Assembly (NCBI GenBank): GCA_000827205.1
Contig: KN832557.1
Coordinates: forward strand, 1,248,302 to 1,312,301
Length of the DNA stretch: 64,000 nucleotides
Source of the DNA: Plicaturopsis crispa FD-325 SS-3
Taxonomy: Eukaryota > Basidiomycota > Agaricomycetes > Amylocorticiales > Amylocorticiaceae
Direction of reading: 5' to 3'
The position numbers and the translations under genes are program-made. Position 1 is the stretch's first letter; each line of letters opens with the position of its first letter. Positions 21,757 through 33,788 of this stretch are shown in pieces. The notes beneath the pieces were generated by a model. It saw nothing but the letters and a program-made list of their open reading frames with translations. It did not search any database and was not told the DNA's origin.

Positions 21757-23472
21757 TCTAACCTCGTTCTTCCTTACGATGTCTCGATGTGGAGCTGTTC
21801 TCTTCGCATCGCCACGACAATTAATCTCATTTACATGCTCCATAGCTCACACCCAGCATGCAGCCAGATGTCATGTTCTCTTAGTCTCGGATCCATCCCC
21901 TCTGTGGCGGTCGGAGCCCGGAAGTCGGAGTCAAAAAACCTGTAAGGTTCACTCGCAAGCTCCTGCCACAGAGGGTCTGGTGCAACGGCTATAGGCAGGG
22001 GGTAGCTAGGTCCTTGGCTCACGCTCGCACCCTACACGCTCCTCGTCTCTCTTGCTTCCTCATTGCCATCGCCCATTCTCTAAACTGCTACTTATAGATC
22101 TCATTCTTACTCGACGTCTGGTTTCCGATTACTGGATGTCCCAAACAAATCTTTCCTATGCACAGTATCCACATGTCGCCACAGCTGAGCGCAATCTCGC
22201 AACGTCGCAGCTTGACAATTTAGGCAGCAATATCGAAGGGTTCTGCAGAGGTCCGTAGCACTCGAACACTCAGTGCCATTGCTGAAGGTGCGTGGTACTT
22301 AATATCGTATCGTCGTCGTCGCCTCATATCGCACGCAGGCACGTTGATCGCGCAGCTTGCTTGGGTCTAGTACCCCTCAATGCGGCACGCAGTCATCATC
22401 CGTCGTCGCTCGCACGTCAGGATCAGCACCGCGCGCACTAGTGCTGTCCCTGCGCCTCGCCCATGACAGTAGAACGCGCTCGACGGCTGCTGCCGTGCAC
22501 AGCGACGTTACGAGTCTGCGACTCAGCGCCACCGCAGCTCTCTTTGGAACATCTCTTCAACATTCTATCTCGTCCTGCTCCCTGTCAGCAAAAGGATTCC
22601 GGCAATCAGTTACCCCTCCCAGCGGCGTCCGCGCTGCTATCCGACCTTTGCATACAGCCGCACGCCCGCACATACTACACTGTGTACTAGCTACAATTTG
22701 TTTCGCAAATTAATGACGTTCTCTTCAATGGTTATCCGTGCACATTTTGTCTGGTTGAGAATGAATGAAATGCATCTATTTGGGCCAACGATACCGCAGG
22801 CAGAGGCAGGCAGAATTTGCGTTTGCCGTGGAGCTGACCTAGCTACCTCCTGCCTATAGCAGATGCACCAGATCCTCGAGAGGCGAGCCCGCGAGCAAAC
22901 CTTACACGATTTTTGACTCCGACTTCCGGGCTCCGACGCCTCTCAGGATCTGGAACCGAGATTAATGTTCTCTCGCGAAGACCGTCTACCATTTATCCAA
23001 CAGCTCGACTTTTTCCCGCCGGAGACCTTGAATTTCCCGCACAAGTTTCGCTTTCGCCGGTGGTCGCAACCGATTGTATGCAGCCCTCTGATTGAAGACT
23101 ATTTATTGTCGTTGCGCGCAGTGTGCAGCTTGTGTATTACTTGACATGGTATGCTGGCATACCAATACAGCATGCGATGCGGGGCAAATCCGCGCGAAGA
23201 CCGGCGATAAAATGAACGAACTCACGGCGCCACATGAGATTCGAGAACGCCGTGACGCAACGAGGAGCCAATCAGAAGCTGCCAACTATTTGAGGCCTTT
23301 ATCAAGGGCAACGTGTTGCTCCCGTTCCTTGTCGTCGTTTTCCCTCGTCCCCCGTCGTCGTCCCTCTCGTCGTCGTCGTCGCCGCCGTCGTTGTCGCCTC
23401 TGTTCATCGAGCGACTCGCTAGCTCAGACCAGCTACCGTCGAGCTCGAGCACAGGAATCTACGCTAGCAACA
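21757..23472. other. 1.7-kb non-coding stretch with inverted repeats
   Basis: No gene is recognisable between SCS7 and the proline-rich membrane protein. The stretch contains the paired inverted repeats listed separately and, at its right end, a TATCAAGG/CGTCGTCGTCGCC-rich leader just before ATG 23473. Confidence 0.55.
21909..22938. mobile_element. Inverted-repeat pair enclosing about 820 bp, candidate MITE-like element
   Basis: Left arm 21909-22012 and right arm 22836-22938 are reverse complements over about 105 bp with roughly three quarters identity. Both read TCGGAGCCCGGAAGTCGGAG at the outer end and CTATAGGCAGG, GTAGCTAGGTC at the inner end. The interior codes for nothing recognisable. 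It could be a non-autonomous DNA transposon with long terminal inverted repeats, or two copies of a short dispersed repeat in opposite orientation. I find no clean target-site duplication, so the class is open. Confidence 0.55.
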
Positions 23473-24630
23473 ATGACCGTCATCGCTGCAGCTCCCTTTG
23501 ACTTCGACATCCAACACCCCTCACATTGGCAATGGCTTCCCTCGTTAAATCTGCCCCCATTCCAGTCTTTCTCTATCCTTGCCCTAGTCCTTATCATACT
23601 CCTGGCCTGCCTCGCGCTCCGTCTCAGAGTCCGCAGGAAACCCAGTCCGAACGACGAGGTCAGCGGGAAACCGGGCGTGGGTGTGAGCGGCGAGCCAATT
23701 GAGAAGGCAGGACATACGAGCGGGGCGGGATCGGAAAAGGCAGGCGGTGTACCACGCTCGTGGTGGCCCCCACTCCGTATACCCATCCAGCTCGAGAATC
23801 CCGGCATGCCCGTATCGCTCGTCCTTCCCCCGGGCCTGCCGCCCCAGCGTGGCGTACTTCGTGCTGCACCGACGCTCCGCCAAGCTGCGCCTGCGCCCGC
23901 GCGACCAGTCCGTCCCACGCATGTACGGTCGGCGTCAACTCGAGGCCCCATAGCGTTGCCGCCCATGGAAGAGAAACCGCTTTCTGCGGCCAAGTTGATC
24001 ATGTCCCGTCATGTGAGTTTTTGCCACCGTCAGATCGTCAGTGCACACTTTGTTGTGGATCATGCGCCTGAGGCTGTCGTTTCGACACGTTTGCTGAGCG
24101 TCTTTCGCTCTATATATACTGAGTGTTTGCGGGATAGGCGCTTGCGTTTCATCTCTTCTTTCGAGCACTTGAAAATTTTGCGGTTATCTCCGCTGGTGTA
24201 CACAAGCTTGCTTTTTCACTCGTACTGATTGTTTTGTCTCCGATAGACGTACCGTAGGCCGTCTCCACCTCCGTCCAAAGCTCCGTCCTCGTCACGACGT
24301 GCATCTCCACCAGCCGCGCCACGTTTGCGATCTCCACCTCCGTCGCCGCGCCCCATTTCCATGCCGGTGGCATCACGGCCTCTACTGCACGTACCGCCTC
24401 CGCCCAGTAGGAGTCCTAGCCCACCACACGTCCAGCCACCTCCCCCACGGTCACCGAGTCCACCTAATTCCACTCGCCCGCCGAGTCCACCGCACATCCG
24501 TACATCGCCCCCTCCCAGGAGGTCGCCAAGCCCGCCTACCCTTCTCATACCACGCATGGGTGGTAGCCGTAGCCCGAGCCCCCCGTCGCCTCCCCGGAGC
24601 GGGAGCCCGCCACACGAATGTATGGTATAA
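23473..24630 (+). CDS. Single-pass membrane protein with proline-rich tail, function unknown
   Basis: Two exons: 23473-24012 and 24247-24630, with a 234-nt intron that is long for this window (GTGAGT donor, GATAG acceptor). The product is about 307 residues. The N-terminus is short and polar, followed by one hydrophobic helix (about residues 34-52, FSILALVLIILLACLAL), then RLRVRRK on the presumed cytosolic side. The rest is disordered, with a second half of repeated RSPSPP/PPSP motifs, which could bind SH3 or WW domains. It ends ECMV. No family was recognised. The frame and splice joint are good; the role is unknown. Confidence 0.7.
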
Positions 24631-27123
24631 TCACCGCCAATATCAAATCAAATCTAGTTCCACAATGTCCTTTCGCTTCCTCGTCAACTCACAGACCGCG
24701 CGTCTCCACACTACTTATTCCGCCTTCGACTACAAACGGGCCTTCTTGCACGCTTGAGGACTACATGTTCACCGCACTCCAATGATATCAGGATCCGCGC
24801 GCACATACCAAGCTACTCGCGCACATTGCATTTCGTCATTCTTCGTCCGACGGCTTCTTCATGGCAATTTCTCATGTTCCACGCTTTTCTTTACGGCTTA
24901 CGATTATTGATTCTTCTTCCTTCGAACTTTGTATCGCTCCTGTACTCAGTGCTTGCTCCTCATGGCCCCAGATGCGATTTTTCTTTCCTCCTTCGACAGA
25001 CGCTACCGCCCTGGTACTGTTTCTCTTGATACTTAAACTATTTCTGCATTGAGGTGGAATGTGTGGTGTAGAATGACACTGACGATGTAGACCTGGAGTA
25101 CTAGACTTTGGACATGTGAAAAAATGATATTTGACAAAGCCAGAACGTGTTCGACATCCTTGACAATGGCAACAGACTACATTCGTGGCTAGCGTGGCTG
25201 GCCATCGTCGCCGCGAGCCTCGAGGCTCGAGATGAGCTCGACAAAAACCCAGCCTTCTGATTTGCTGGAGTCTGGAGAGGTGTACTACTTCATCCGATGG
25301 CCGATGCCGACGCGTCTCCCACACAGTTGCCCACTTTCCGCCCTAAACCTTAATCCCTAATAAGGCAATTTTGGTTTCGGCATTTCGGCGGCGCCTTCGA
25401 CCGCCGCGTCGGTTCGACGTTCAACAACTGCCCAAGTCCAACATATGCATCCTTCATCGCTCAGCGCTGCAGCGGTTGCTCAACGGCCTTCCATCACTTC
25501 CTCCCCCATTTAGTAGAAAGCAATCCTCAGCTAATGTACTTACTGAAGCCAGAACCGAGCGGGCATGAGGTTGAACAAATATAATTATCATGACATCTTA
25601 CGGTAAAGTACATACACTCCCCGCAAGACAAACCACCTAGTACCGCCGCGTGAGCAAGATATGCTAGAGCGAGCGTCGCCACCGGCGCAATAAGACGACG
25701 TGGAGGTGCTAGTGCGGAGATGGCATTGCATAGAGGCGCGTACCAGCAGCGGGATGAGATGTCGTCCGGGGGCGCGAGGAAAGGTGGCACAGCGGCGCGA
25801 GCGCGTAATCCGTAAGCCAGCGCCTGCAGATGGCCATCGCGTCGTGCAGATAACATGGCGGGAGCAGCTTCCAGCGGGAACCACGGTGCTCTCGTGTGAG
25901 ACGTGGAGACGGGGACGCAATGTCGGGCGGAAGCACGATGCCCAAGGGATGTGAACATGCAATGCACGGTGTCAGCATATAGCAGCAGCGTCCTGGCCCT
26001 CGAGAAGGTGCTGGCTGGAGGTGATGAAGTCCGCGGGGGCGACGCAGCCGCAGCGAAGCGATGGGACTGTTCAACATGCTTACCTTCTAACCTTCTAACT
26101 AACAGCAGGCGGCACGGCTGCAGGCTGTATCCCGCGACGCTGGTCGCGGTGCTACGGCGTGGTAATGGCGGGGGCACAGAGTGCGGCGGGCGGGCGGCGG
26201 GAGGGTTGTACAATGAGCGAACGTTGTCGCGGGAGGTGAGGGACAGGTAGACGATCGGCGAGCGCTCTTCGGAGAGTTGCAACAAAATTCAGACCCCGAC
26301 GCAAAATCTCCTTTTTAGTGATTAGAGTTCAGGGCGGAAACTCAAAACTGCTCCCACACACGGTGGCGTCGACCTCGAACGGCGTCAATTTGCCTTGGAC
26401 TTGCCTCGAGCTCTCACTGGATCTCACCGCAAGTAGTCAAGTACTTGTTGCCCAAGGCATCCTGGAAATCCTCTCCCATACCCTACTAGGCTCCGAAAAA
26501 CGACACCAAAAATCGGAATGCCACACCGGAATCCAAAACTTCCTACTAGGCCGCCTGCGCCGTTCCCCAAACCACCCTCTCGAAATTCACTGCAGGCCCG
26601 CAGGCTGCGTATGATACTGTTCTCTTTTCCACTTATGGTCGGGGCATCTGGTTAGTACCTTGTTCATCCGAAGGCTTTTACGCAGTACGGTGTCGGTTTC
26701 CGTCCGTGAAATGATTCACTCTTTACCACATCCATTAAAACGAAGTGCGATTTACTAATGCACGAGGACAGTCATTCTTTTCAAGCGAATAGAGCTTGGG
26801 GAGCCCAGGAGGACGCTGCCGCGTGATGGGTCTGAACGAATACCGCCAAACCACGGACAGTCAGATCTGAATGTGGAGCTGGAGGAGAGTACGGGACTAG
26901 GATTCGGGGAGGGGCGGTAATGCAGCGGCACATTCGGTCGAAGCGTTCATAATGGGACATTCTGTATAATAGCAACAGCCGTGGCGCACGGCGAAGGAAC
27001 GCACTTTCAAAGTGAGGCGATCTCAAAATTGACGCTGGCTCAGGATCCACGTACTGATGATATGCACAGACAAAATCTATTGCCATCTCCATCTACGTAG
27101 CGCGACACACTCCCCTCCACCTC
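24631..27123. other. 2.5-kb gene-poor stretch containing a hAT-like element
   Basis: No convincing host gene lies here. A complete minus-strand frame of 103 codons (27092-26781) just downstream of MIC10 and a plus frame at 26318-26614 have no family resemblance. The main feature is the transposon at 25324-26350. Confidence 0.5.
25316..26358. mobile_element. Non-autonomous hAT-like DNA transposon with 8-bp target duplication
   Basis: The element occupies 25324-26350 (1027 bp). It is flanked on both sides by the identical 8-mer CTCCCACA (25316-25323 and 26351-26358). Its ends are inverted repeats of about 50 bp. The left end begins CAGTTGCCCACTTTCCGCCC and the right end, reverse-complemented, begins CAGTTTTGAGTTTCCGCCCT. 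Both continue TAATC.CTAA.AAGG and ATTTTG. An 8-bp duplication and CAG-starting termini are hallmarks of the hAT superfamily. The GC-rich interior shows no transposase, so it would need a partner enzyme. The terminal repeats differ at roughly one position in five, which suggests an old insertion, while the target duplication is still perfect. Confidence 0.8.
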
Positions 27124-27661
27124 TCACTTGCTCTCCGCTTCCGAGTGGGGGATAATACGCGTCCCGGGTATCCTCGCGGGGTTGAACGACCGGTCACAGT
27201 CTGCGTATGCAGCGCCCGCGCCGAATCCTGTCGACAGTGCGATGGGCCATGCGCGTCCTGAAAAGTATATAGGATGGAAAGAATGAAAATTCATGTGTCA
27301 ATAATTGCGTGTCATGAGTCGAACTTGAAGGAATGAACGCACGGCGGAAGAGAATGACGGACGCGACGACGCCTACGCTAAAACCCACGCCGCTATAAAC
27401 CATCTGGTAAGTATCTTGTATTTAGAAGAAAAGAGTAAGGCGCACGATTTCACCAAGAGATCCGCCACTGTTCACCACGGCATGTGAATGCATGAAGTCA
27501 GTCGCAAAACCTTGAGGAATGACAGCAAACTCACAGCAGCGGTCATACTGAGGAAATTGTGTTAGGGTCAGGGCCGCTATATGCAGTCTAGTCTGTGTGG
27601 TGCTTACTTTCTGTGCGACAATGTTTTCGCTCGATGTCGGTTTGGAGTTTGGCGTCGACAT
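27124..27661 (-). CDS. MIC10: MICOS complex subunit Mic10
   Basis: Inner mitochondrial membrane protein that bends membranes at crista junctions. ATG at 27661, TGA at 27124-27126. Joining exons gives MSTPNSKPTSSENIVAQKYD, then RCLADLLMVYSGVGFSVGVV, ASVILFRRRAWPIALSTGFG and AGAAYADCDRSFNPARIPG, ending SEAESK. Two hydrophobic segments carry the glycine-rich motifs GVGFSVGVV and GFGAGAAYADC characteristic of Mic10. The length of about 90 residues is normal. It includes a short middle exon (TGGCGGATCTCTTG) that encodes ADLL. It is divergently arranged with BRO1; the two starts are about 300 bp apart. Confidence 0.93.
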
Positions 27662-27958
27662 GGCGTTCGGAGTACAAGTTGAATGGCACGGGCAAATACG
27701 GTTTCCGGTCGAATTGCACTTCGATGAAGTCACTGATTTCCTCAGTAACTTTCACTGATGATTCAAACTCAGATGTATAGAGGCTACAAATTGATTACAA
27801 CTTTTTGTAGTCTATTCAAGCGCCGCTTATAAGCATTACAAGCTTCGGCAAGATAGTTTCCGACTGATGCGCAGCCATCCCATGCTACTGCCAACGTTCT
27901 AACATACTCATTTCTGGCCTGATAACAACGAAGAGTGCACCTTGCGACCCTGTATAAC
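27662..27958. promoter_or_regulatory. Shared divergent promoter region MIC10 / BRO1
   Basis: The 297 bp between the two divergent starts must hold both promoters. No clear TATA box is seen. CAAT-like and AT-rich patches lie around 27740-27800. Confidence 0.5.
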
Positions 27959-30900
27959 ATGGCGCACCAGTCTCCGACGATCTCCATACCGAAGAAGACC
28001 ACCGAGGAGGTCGACTGGACGACGCCCATCCGCACCCTCATCGCGCAGTCGTACGGTGAGAACCCAGACAATTACGCCGCCGAATGTGCAGCGCTACAGC
28101 GCTGTCGACAAGACGCCGTGCGTGGCGCAGGAAGCGATTTCACCGGTGTGTCCTTGCGTGCAGTTGCATTTGGCTACATTGCTGAGCTGAGTGATCCATG
28201 TCCACAGCCCGCGATCTCTTGTACAAGTATTTCGGACAGTTAGAGCTGCTGGAGCTGCGGTTCGCCGAGATACGGGTGAATTTCCCCTGGCACGATGCGT
28301 TCACGAACAAGCTTGTCACCCAGACCAGCATTGCGTACGAGAAGGCCTCGATCCTCTTCCAGATCGCGGTAACACACTCCGCCATCGCGGCCTCGCAGAA
28401 CAGGTCCGACCCCGAGGGCCTGAAGCGCGCGTTCTACTACTTCCGTACCTGCGCGGGTATGCTCACGTACATTAACGAGAACTTCTTGCACGCGCCCTCG
28501 ACGGACCTTAGCCGCGACGTCGTTAAATTCCTCGTCAACCTCATCCTCGCGCAGGCCTCCGAAGTATTCTTCGAGAAATGCACGGACGAGAAGAAGGGCA
28601 GCGCGCTTGTATCTAAAGTCGGCTCGCAAGTCGCATCTATGTATAATTCCCTCTCCGAGGAGGTCAAGGAGTTCATGGGGAAGGGCATTCTCGATCGGAA
28701 TTGGGTGACGCTGATCCAGATCAAGGCTAAATACTTCACATCATTAGCGCAGTACTACAGAGGCCTAGCAGATGCCTCCAGCGGGAAACACGGCGACGCC
28801 CTCGTCCGATTCACTGTTGCGGAGGCAGCAGCCAAGGAGGCCGCACGCACTGCAGCCTCCTTCTCGTCGCTCTTCGTTACCAATATGTCGCCAAACCTCC
28901 CCGCAGATGCCGGCTCGTCCATCCATGAACGGACAAAGGCCCATCTCGCTCTTTGCACCGAACGGCGGGGGGAGGCGCAGCGCGAGAACGATCTCATCTA
29001 CAATGAGGCCCTGCCTGCCGCCGAGGCCCTCGCGCCAATTGACAAGGCCGTCGTCGCGACACCTATCCCGATCCAGGAGGTATACGGCACGCCCGATGTG
29101 CAGAAGGTTATTGGCCCGGACCTATTCCTCCGCCTTATACCACTCAGTGTTCACGAGAGCGCGAGCGTCTATTCTGAGGAGAAGGCGAAGCTCGTCCGTG
29201 GAGAGGTTGAGAAGGCTGAAAGTGCAGAGGTGGAAGCGCGGAGCGCGTTGGAAGCTTTGGGCATCAAGGAAGGGCTTGTACGTTTCAAAGCCATGGCGGA
29301 GGGAGAAGTCGGAGACGGGGAAGATGTTCCCGTGGAGGTTCGCCGGTGGCGGGATGATATACAGCTGGTTGAAGAACGGGAAAGCGTCGACAGCTTGATG
29401 GGTGAGCTTACACGGCTGAAGGACGGGGTAAGGCGCGAGTTGGAAGGCGTCTCCCGAGATCTGGAGATTGAGTCGAAGGACTGCGAGATGATGCGAGTGA
29501 AATACGAGCATAGGTGGACGCAGGCACCGTCTGCATCGCTCACCAAAAATCTTCGGCAGGATCTCAAGGCACACCTCGGTGCGCTCGACGCCGCGAGTGC
29601 GTCAGACCAACAGGTCGGCACTCTCTGGGATTCTGTCCGTGGCGACATCGCACTACTCCTGTCCCCAGGCCTAGAACAGGTGTTCCGCGCCAGTGCGAGT
29701 ACAGAAGCCGCTGGGGAGAGCCTCCTTGACCTTGACGTCGGCACCGAAGTCAATGACCAGAAGGAGCGCGCACGGATCGGCCAGTTCGTGGAGGAGATTG
29801 AGGAACGTATTGGGCGACTTGAGAAGATTGGACGCGAGCGACAAGAGGTTCTCAAGGATCTCAAGGAAAAGGTATTTTTGCTCGTCCTTGTTCCTCTCCT
29901 CTCGTCGTTTGTCTAACCGCTAGTTCATTGTCATAGATTCAAACCGACGACGTTTCACACTTGTTACTGCTAAATCGGCGGAATACGGGTGTAGAACCAA
30001 CGCTCTTCGCAGCCGAACTCGAGAAATTCCGTCCTTACCAACAGCGGCTGGCAGCAACAGTTCACCACCAGCAGGTAGCGCTTCAGGATGTCAGTGTTTT
30101 ATGGAAAGGCCTCCGCGACCTCGCAGGCCGTGGGCCCGGCGCTCGAAAGTGGGATGAACGCGAGAAGAGGAAACGTGAGACGGTGAGGAGATTTGAACGG
30201 GCGAGAGACGGATATATGGAGGTTCGCGACGGTCTTGCGTGAGTCTCCCACCGCACAACCTCAACCTCGCACGCCTACTTACTAACTGCTTTGTATATCC
30301 AGGAAAGGTCTACAATTCTATCGCGATCTAACAGACTTGGGCACTACCCTTCGACAAAATGCGAAGTCCTTTGTCACGGAGCGAAACACAGAGCGTGCAT
30401 CACTTTCTGCTCAGATATCTCTGGCCGCGCCGGAACGGGAGTATGAAAAACCCCCTCGACCACCCCCACCACCCGCATCCGCTCCTGTGGACGCGTTCGC
30501 CAATATGAGCATTCGGTCGCCGCCACCGCATCAGTCTCAATATGGTTCCCCTCCACCTTCATCGTCACAAATTCGATCGCCCCCACCTCCTGCTCCATCA
30601 CAGTGGCAGCAGCAGCCACAGCATAGCACATCACACTTTCCTCCCCCTCCTGCCCCGCCGCAGCAATCTTCGTACTCGCCACAACCATCGTCTCCGTACG
30701 CACAACCACCTACACATTCATCGTCGCCTTACCCTCCAGCATCGGGTCAGCCCCAACAGTCTTCCTCGCAGTACTCATCGGACCCGTATGCTGCACTCGG
30801 CATGTTCGCGAATCCCAATTCGGGTGCCCCGAGTGCACCGTATTCGACACCACCACCCCCGCCGCCATCTCAATATCAGCCCCCACCTTCGTCGCGATAC

Positions 30901-31140
30901 CAGTCACCTCCCCCACCTCCGTCCCACTCGCAATACCAGTCGTCCCCGCAATCGCAGTATCAATATCAATCCCCTCCACCAGGGTCGCAATACCAACAGC
31001 CGCCTCCTGCGTCCCAGCACCGCCCTTCGCCCAATGCCTTCCCACCACCTCCTCCTCCCATCTCGTATCAATCGCAATACGCTTCGCCGCCGCCGCCTCA
31101 AGGACACGGACAGCAATGGTATGCGCCGCAGCAGCGGTAA
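27959..31140 (+). CDS. BRO1: BRO1-domain protein, ALIX/Bro1 homologue
   Basis: Class E vacuolar sorting protein that binds ESCRT-III (Snf7) on endosomes and recruits the deubiquitinase Doa4 in yeast. Four exons: 27959-28145, 28208-29871, 29937-30238 and 30303-31140, all in one frame, giving about 995 residues. The BRO1 domain covers roughly residues 1-380 (RDLLYKYFGQLELLELRF, FQIAVTHSAIAASQNRSD, YFRTCAGMLTYINENF, IKAKYFTSLAQYYRGLA). The V-shaped coiled-coil domain follows to about residue 720, with SLMGELTRLKDGVRRELEGV. The last 240 residues are a Pro/Gln/Ser-rich tail with many PPPP, SQYQSPPP and YQPPP repeats, as in yeast Bro1. High confidence from full-length agreement. Confidence 0.95.
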
Positions 31141-31633
31141 TGAGTAACGGCCCTTATGACCGTACGACTTGGGACAGGGACTCTGAAGACTGGAATTGTC
31201 TGTTTGTACTGTTGTATGCGGACCTTTTCTCATTATACGGCTTCTCGTTTGCTCTTGAAGTATATACATAGGGTGTAAGCGCAAGGCATTATTGAGCACG
31301 TTCGATATGTCCAATTGTCGTTAGTAACTCAATAAAGACGATGTACGTGCCCCATGAACTGTGTTAACGTGTCCGTCCGTCTGTTGAAGTCTTCGTGCTC
31401 GTAAGTCCGCTAGCCCGCGATTTCAGATGCACTTCACCGCCATAACGAGGCGGGGGCTTTGCCCAGGAATGACAATGTAGAATCTCGATGAATATTGGAA
31501 GGATCGCGACGGTAAGCACTACTTTTCGGAGCCAAGCGCTGCCAATGCCCTTCTAGTACCATCATGCATAGGTCTTGTTGTGAGCCTGCGGGCAAAGTCA
31601 AACAATAATCCTCGTCCACAAGCCACAAACTCA
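31141..31633. other. Tail-to-tail gap between BRO1 and the second GTPase
   Basis: About 490 bp between two convergent stop codons, containing AT-rich 3' UTR-like sequence (for example TTGTATATACATAG-like runs near 31255). No gene is seen. Confidence 0.5.
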
Positions 31634-33788
31634 CTAAGTGTGTCCCATGATACTCTGGGGTGCCTCGGAAGTCTCGGGCGGGAATCGATATTTCTCTATC
31701 AAGTGAAGAAGTTCTTCGAAAACGCGGTCTTTTTCTCCACGCCGACCAACTTTGAAGACCTCGACAAACCGGTCAATCGCAGTACCGACCTGATTCGAAA
31801 TGTCAGACGTCCGGTATGTCTCGACAGTACCATCTATGACAGGTTCTGTAACACTGTGCTGTCCAGTGATGTGGAATAGGGCCTGCATCGTGTTCGTAAG
31901 GTGCACAATGTACCTCATGATGTTACGCAGGACACCAGGACTAGGCCGGGGATTGACGTTGGCGGATGTTTGAATATTAGCGGTCTGTGTACGCACATTC
32001 CTTTGTAACTTTCGTACACCCAACGCGCAAATGCGACGACAACCATTGCGATTGGCAGCACGATGGGGGAGACGGGAATCGCCATCGCACTTATGGCACT
32101 TGCCACGGTTTCGCCTGCTTGGACATGATCCGCACTGAAGGAGATGCCTATCAGTCTCAAATCCACCGTATCAACAAAACTGCCTACAATTTCGTGTGGG
32201 CCTCTTCTGGGACGATACTACTGATAAGACTGATCTCCGCTTCAAACCGCGGCCTCGTAAGAAGCTGTCCACACAACGGAGTCACTCTAGGGCACGCTCA
32301 GTAGTGACAGCATCGAACTCACCGCTTCGGGGTCACACAAGTTCCAAGCCATCACTATATCTTTGTGGATAACATGTAGAAAGTCCTTCGGGCGGACACC
32401 AGGCAGGTTGGTGCTTGAGGCAAGCCCTCGCCAGTATCCTGCAAATGAGATGTCTAGTCGGGTGCACACACGAGATTGTAGGAGTGCTTACGCTTCCGGC
32501 CTACCCTACACCACCGTCGAACTCGTTGCCACCAGAATTTACGAAAAGGGCCTGATGGACTCACTCGATACATAGCTTGATCTTACTGTCGATATCGACT
32601 CTTTGTGCGACAGCAATGAGGGCAGACGTCCGCCCTATAACAAGTTCGTCGCTGGTATCGGCAGGCACTGAAGGGGAGGTTTTGTCCGCCAGATTGACTC
32701 CCGAAGGTTCTCCACCGCATGCAGCCGCAATGGTGACTTTGACAAGCTCTGTATGTGAAGTAGCGTACTTTGATTTGTCTGTCAGAATGAAAGTAAGTGA
32801 AGCATACTAACAATGCGTTGGACACAACTTACTTGAAACCTTGATGCATGGAATTCTAGCCCTAAAATTGTACAACGGTGTTATGCATAATTTTCGGAAA
32901 TCGACGTCAGCCTCTTGCCCCGCCAGCTCGTCGAGGCGATCGCGTTTGATGCCAGGATTAGCAATGCGTATGTTTGGCTTCTTCGCCGTGACGAGTAAAT
33001 CATATTTCGTGAACACCACTATCACGGCCATATCTACGATGCTAGACCTCAGCCAAGGACGTGCCCCGATAGAATGCAGAATGAAGCAACGCACTTTTCG
33101 AGCAACTTTTGAGAAGTTCTTCTGTACCCGTTTCAAGCACCCGGCCATTGGCATACGGACACGTTATGCAAATCCTTCAGATTAGCTTCAGTGCGAAGAT
33201 AGTACGACTATTTCAGATTACAGACCAGAGCACATGGATACGATCATCGGGATTTGGCATCGCGGAGCGCTCGCGAATGAATTCTACGATGGTATTGTAG
33301 TTCTCCGCATTGCCGGGCTCATAGCCCTGCGAGTCGTGCACGACCAAGCGTTCATTATCCGGGTATTTATATTCCGTCCTGATGTCCGCCTTGCCCGCCG
33401 TTTTATTCGAGATGTCCTGTCCGATCATCAATCCTCTACGTTCTGCATAGGGATGATATTGTAGCTCACCAGGCTATCCAATTTGAAGATTGCTTTCAAC
33501 AAAGACGATTTTCCGGTGCCAGACTAAAGCAGAGATGAGTTCGATCCATCGGATGTGCGTTACATCTTAGCCATACCTTTCCTACCACGAGAATGCGAAG
33601 TCTGCGATAACAATCAGGCAATTGAATGATATGTGGGCGACCAAAAATCAAATCAATCACCTTCCAGGCCCGATAAGCTGCTGTAACGTCGGCTCCAGAG
33701 GCGCTGCAGTCGAATCCGCGGTCGTGCGAGACAGATCGCTAGACATACTTGGATCGATGAGACAAGGAAGGATAAGCGCGGGAGACAT
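31634..33788 (-). CDS. G-domain GTPase with C-terminal membrane segment
   Basis: Same broad family as the GTPase at the left edge, more divergent. The start is ATG 33788 or, given TATAAA at about 33805-33811, more likely ATG 33746 (MSSDLSRTTADSTAAPL). The stop is TAG 31634-31636 after APQSIMGHT. Parts in order: LRILVVGK joined by splicing to SGTGKSSLL, so an intron splits the Walker A motif; then HDSQGYEPG (G3-like), DDRIHVLW, VVFTKYDLL (G4-like), and a long helical region. After that come a hydrophobic stretch PVSPIVLPIAMVVVAFARWV and a conserved-looking end NIMRYIVHLTNTMQALF and ELLHLIEKYRFPP. Eight or so introns are needed; several joins in the middle are approximate. Its cellular role is unknown. 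Confidence 0.72.

Noticed and set aside
25527-26285. 252-codon minus-strand frame inside the hAT-like element as a transposase
   Set aside because: It has no ATG at its start and none of the hAT transposase motifs. Low-complexity, GC-driven openness is the simpler reading.
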